DNA of 64,000 nucleotides from Pseudisothecium myosuroides (lineage: Eukaryota; Streptophyta; Bryopsida; Hypnales; Lembophyllaceae). The notes under the pieces were generated by a model that saw only the letters and a program-made list of their open reading frames with translations, ran no database searches and was not told the DNA's origin. Of this stretch, positions 59,651-64,000 are shown piece after piece. Each line of letters opens with the position of its first letter. Position 1 is the stretch's first letter. The stretch spans positions 2,148,501 to 2,212,500 of the forward strand of contig OX637289.1 of the NCBI GenBank assembly GCA_951799445.1, read 5' to 3'. A program made the translations under genes and the position numbers.

Positions 59651-61223
59651 ACTAATTTTGGTCTCAGACTCTCTGCATGCTTAATGAATAATAAGCCACC
59701 AAAGTTATAAGGCAAAATACCTCTCTTAAAAGTTGCTTAATGACCTAGTTATGAGAAGCTAAAGTTGTTGAACCTTGTGATCAGAGATCACTGCCAAAGA
59801 TTTCACTTTGCAAACGATTACTTTCATCAGCATTGCCTAGGAAGATATGTATTCATAGATCATTACCAAAGATTTTTACTCTGTAACAAATACATTCATT
59901 AGCATTGCTTGAGAATGCAAATGGAGGCTAATAGACCATTAATAACATGTACAAATCAAAAGATTTGTGGTATAAACCTGAGCGGCAGTATAATGAGATG
60001 TATGTGCTGGAGGCTTAATGAGTTACAGGCTACCAAATATTGCAGGCATAATTGATTGACTGGGCCAGTAAGAAAGCCAAATTGATCTGCAAACAAAATG
60101 ACACTCAAGAGAGGCAATTTTTTTTTTACTCTCTATTGCTTGTGAGTGTATTTGAAGGTAAAAGTCCTTGTCTTTACTGTGAGTTTGATCAAGGCTGTTT
60201 GTAGCAGAAGTGACAACCAGCTACAATCACAACTTACGGTGGAAAGCATTGGGAGTATTGGGTGCGGGATTATGGCAGCTTCATCATCACATTGTCCCAC
60301 TTACCACCAAGTTCACAAATGACACTACTAGAAGTTTCCTGACCGAATCAACGAAACTGTGACTGAAAACAGTTGAGTAGTGCTATTGAATCGGTCGCGT
60401 TGTTCCGGTCAAATTCCAACGTAACTTTGTTGTCCGGCTTCATTGAATTGGCCAAGTTTTGTTGACGTCCCAGACCACTTGAGCAACAGGAGGATGGCAT
60501 GTCTTTGCACGTGGCACTTGGTAGAGCAGATGTCATTGATTAATACACCTAATTACTTTTACAAAATTCGGCAGTCATCGTAGAATAATGTAAACTTTGT
60601 TCCAATGACGTGGCATTGACTACTAGTACATGCCGATTTTTTTCTTGAAGCTTGCCTAATTCTGGAAATTTCTGGCACCTTTTCAGGCTTTTGTCTCTTC
60701 TTGTCATTTTGCTTTAATTACAGACATGTGTCGAGCCTCAAAAATGCACAGATTTCCTTCAAATCCTTTCATAGTTGTTGACGGATTTTGTCAACTGGTT
60801 TCAATTTATTCACAAAAATGTATACACAATGTACATTGGTCCCCAATATTCTCACGGCCTGTGACATTCTAATAGAAGGCTTTCCATACATCGTTCTCCG
60901 CAGCAGTCGTCCACGTCAACAATTCATCTCAGCCCCTCATTGAAGACTACATCGGATGGTTTCCAAGAAGTTGTATCCACAGCCACTGACCTTTGCCATT
61001 CTCCAGCTTTTACTGATCTACTGCTGTCCACTTCCTACATCTACTTCCCATATGCTCACACATCGTAGTACCTCCTCATGGCTTCAATCATTCCTCAAAT
61101 AGCATGTGCTCGTACCTTCTGTCAATCTCCTACACGCTCCAATAGAACTGGCTACCTGCATTTCCGCTGTGCAACAAGCAACCAATGCACTATTAGAACT
61201 TTGTATAGCAGGCAAGCAAATCA
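59651..61223. other. Non-coding, unassigned
   Basis: No gene recognised. A 62-codon minus frame at 60348-60536 (rich in Ser/Cys/Asn) has no family resemblance. Confidence 0.35.
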
Positions 61224-61727
61224 ATGTCTACGGAGTTTGTGACAAGCGTTTCGACTGCAATGTCAATGAAAATTCTACCAATACAATTTCCCCCAATGCA
61301 AAGTCGACGTGACGAGAACCCTCTTCTAGCTTCTATGGAAGACATGTACTACTTGTTATCCCTCTTGCATTCTTTTTTCTCACCATGTATGTTACTTTCT
61401 TGTCTCCAGCATTCAATTCCAATCATTAGTGATACTACAAGGACTGAAACTGGACCTTCACTGCAAAGAATTAACATTCTCTTCTTCCCGTCACCCTCCC
61501 ATCTAGAGGAGGAAGGTTTCCTGAGAGGCGCCATTTACCTTATCATTCCGAAGTTCCTATCTTTCCGTTTCATTTTTCTGCATATAATAGCAATGTGCAA
61601 CTGCATCATGATAGCGTACATGTGGGCCTACTCAGTTCCATTTCTTCATGAACCTAATACAAACCACTCATCATTTCAGCAACCACTCTCATTAGAAGAA
61701 ATTTGGACCCTTGAAAGGGCCCCTTAA
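61224..61727 (+). CDS. Unrecognised 167-aa open frame
   Basis: ATG to TAA, the longest uninterrupted frame in the window. Features: MSTEFVTSVSTAMSMKILPI start, a Leu/Ser-rich segment around residues 42-70 and a hydrophobic stretch at about 112-135 (LSFRFIFLHIIAMCNCIMIA), so it could be a membrane peptide. A TATA-like 'ctataaaagg' lies just after it (61769), not before. The region is generally CA/CT-rich with few stops, so chance is likely. No family recognised. Confidence 0.15.
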   Translation: MSTEFVTSVSTAMSMKILPIQFPPMQSRRDENPLLASMEDMYYLLSLLHSFFSPCMLLSCLQHSIPIISDTTRTETGPSLQRINILFFPSPSHLEEEGFLRGAIYLIIPKFLSFRFIFLHIIAMCNCIMIAYMWAYSVPFLHEPNTNHSSFQQPLSLEEIWTLERAP

Positions 61728-62267
61728 CTTTGACAAGCAAAGCTATTAATTGAGTCATAGGGGAGCCTATAAAAGGTACTACAAAATGTCACTACCTTGT
61801 GTGATGTACACCACATGTGCCAACTTATACAACTTAGAATAAGCTTTGTTTTAATCAAAGTATTCTAATTTTATTAAATATGGTGAGGACATCAATCATG
61901 ATATATCACATAGTACATAGTCACATGCCATACTTTATGGTATTTAGTACTTCAATCATTGAGTTCACTAATAAACAATAATGGATGGACCAAAACCTTA
62001 GTACAATGTACACCATTAGGGTACTATGCACATTCAAAAGTTGTCCTATGGATTGTACTAAGGCTTTCATCACACAATAGAATATTATTAGATCAAATAC
62101 TATTAATCTTGGTAATGATCATTACTTGTACAAGGTACATGGGCGGAAATAGGGGATTAGTATGTCTTCATTCTTCTCAAAGTACATATTTAAATGTAAA
62201 AGGGGGTCTCCTTCATGCTCTTGGGAGGGTCTACTTAAGGGTTCAAATTTTTTCTAATGAAAGCAGG
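61728..62267. other. Non-coding, unassigned
   Basis: Contains 'gcctataaaaggtact' near 61769, a TATA-like string, but no gene is supported downstream of it. Confidence 0.3.

Positions 62268-64000
<1,733 letters not shown>

Overview
The window is nuclear DNA of a land plant. It carries two recognisable intron-rich plant genes at the left end. The remaining 50 kb is almost wholly repeats: nested long-terminal-repeat (LTR) retroelements, foldback elements, tandem repeats and decayed coding remnants. The 60S ribosomal L18a-like membrane protein family and the peroxisomal LACS6/7-type acyl-CoA synthetase point to plants. The species cannot be named; TET-like remnants and unusual LTRs leave a non-flowering lineage open, but that is a guess.

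Layout. 106-1698 (+): a complete four-exon gene for an L18a-like two-helix membrane protein (153 aa). 4487-11538 (-): a complete 24-exon peroxisomal long-chain acyl-CoA synthetase (706 aa) with an N-terminal PTS2 and a PTS1-like C-terminus, plus a probable 5'UTR exon near 12642-12854. 12.9-14.7 kb: intergenic, with one diverged duplication.

14.7-48.8 kb: a nest of related LTRs that begin TGTGAGC.. and end ..CA, several about 4.3-4.9 kb long. The clearest is a solo LTR at 40256-45086 (4,831 bp) flanked by the 5-bp target duplication GAGGT. It sits inside another solo LTR (38337-48112) flanked by CGCCC, which itself sits in a decayed gag-like region. A close copy of the 40-45 kb LTR lies inverted at 22969-27719. 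Each better-preserved LTR has the same order: TATA box, phased ACGGCGAAGCTTTG boxes, minisatellite, a 25-codon acidic mini-ORF that in most copies ends at a splice-donor-like site, then about 1 kb of C-poor degenerate repeat. I see no intact gag-pol gene. Two tracts just after LTR ends resemble each other and the primer-binding site of Tat-lineage Ty3/gypsy elements.

48.8-58.5 kb: a very AT-rich stretch with two decayed, related coding remnants that look like the Tet-like 2OG-Fe(II) oxygenase family, a 173-bp tandem array and a 373-bp foldback. 58.5-64 kb: more mixed composition, a hairpin, a probable LINE 3' end, an unrecognised 167-codon ORF and an A(n)(TA)n microsatellite.

Only the first two genes look functional; the two show no evident shared pathway. 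The rest reads as a record of repeated LTR insertion, solo-LTR formation and decay.
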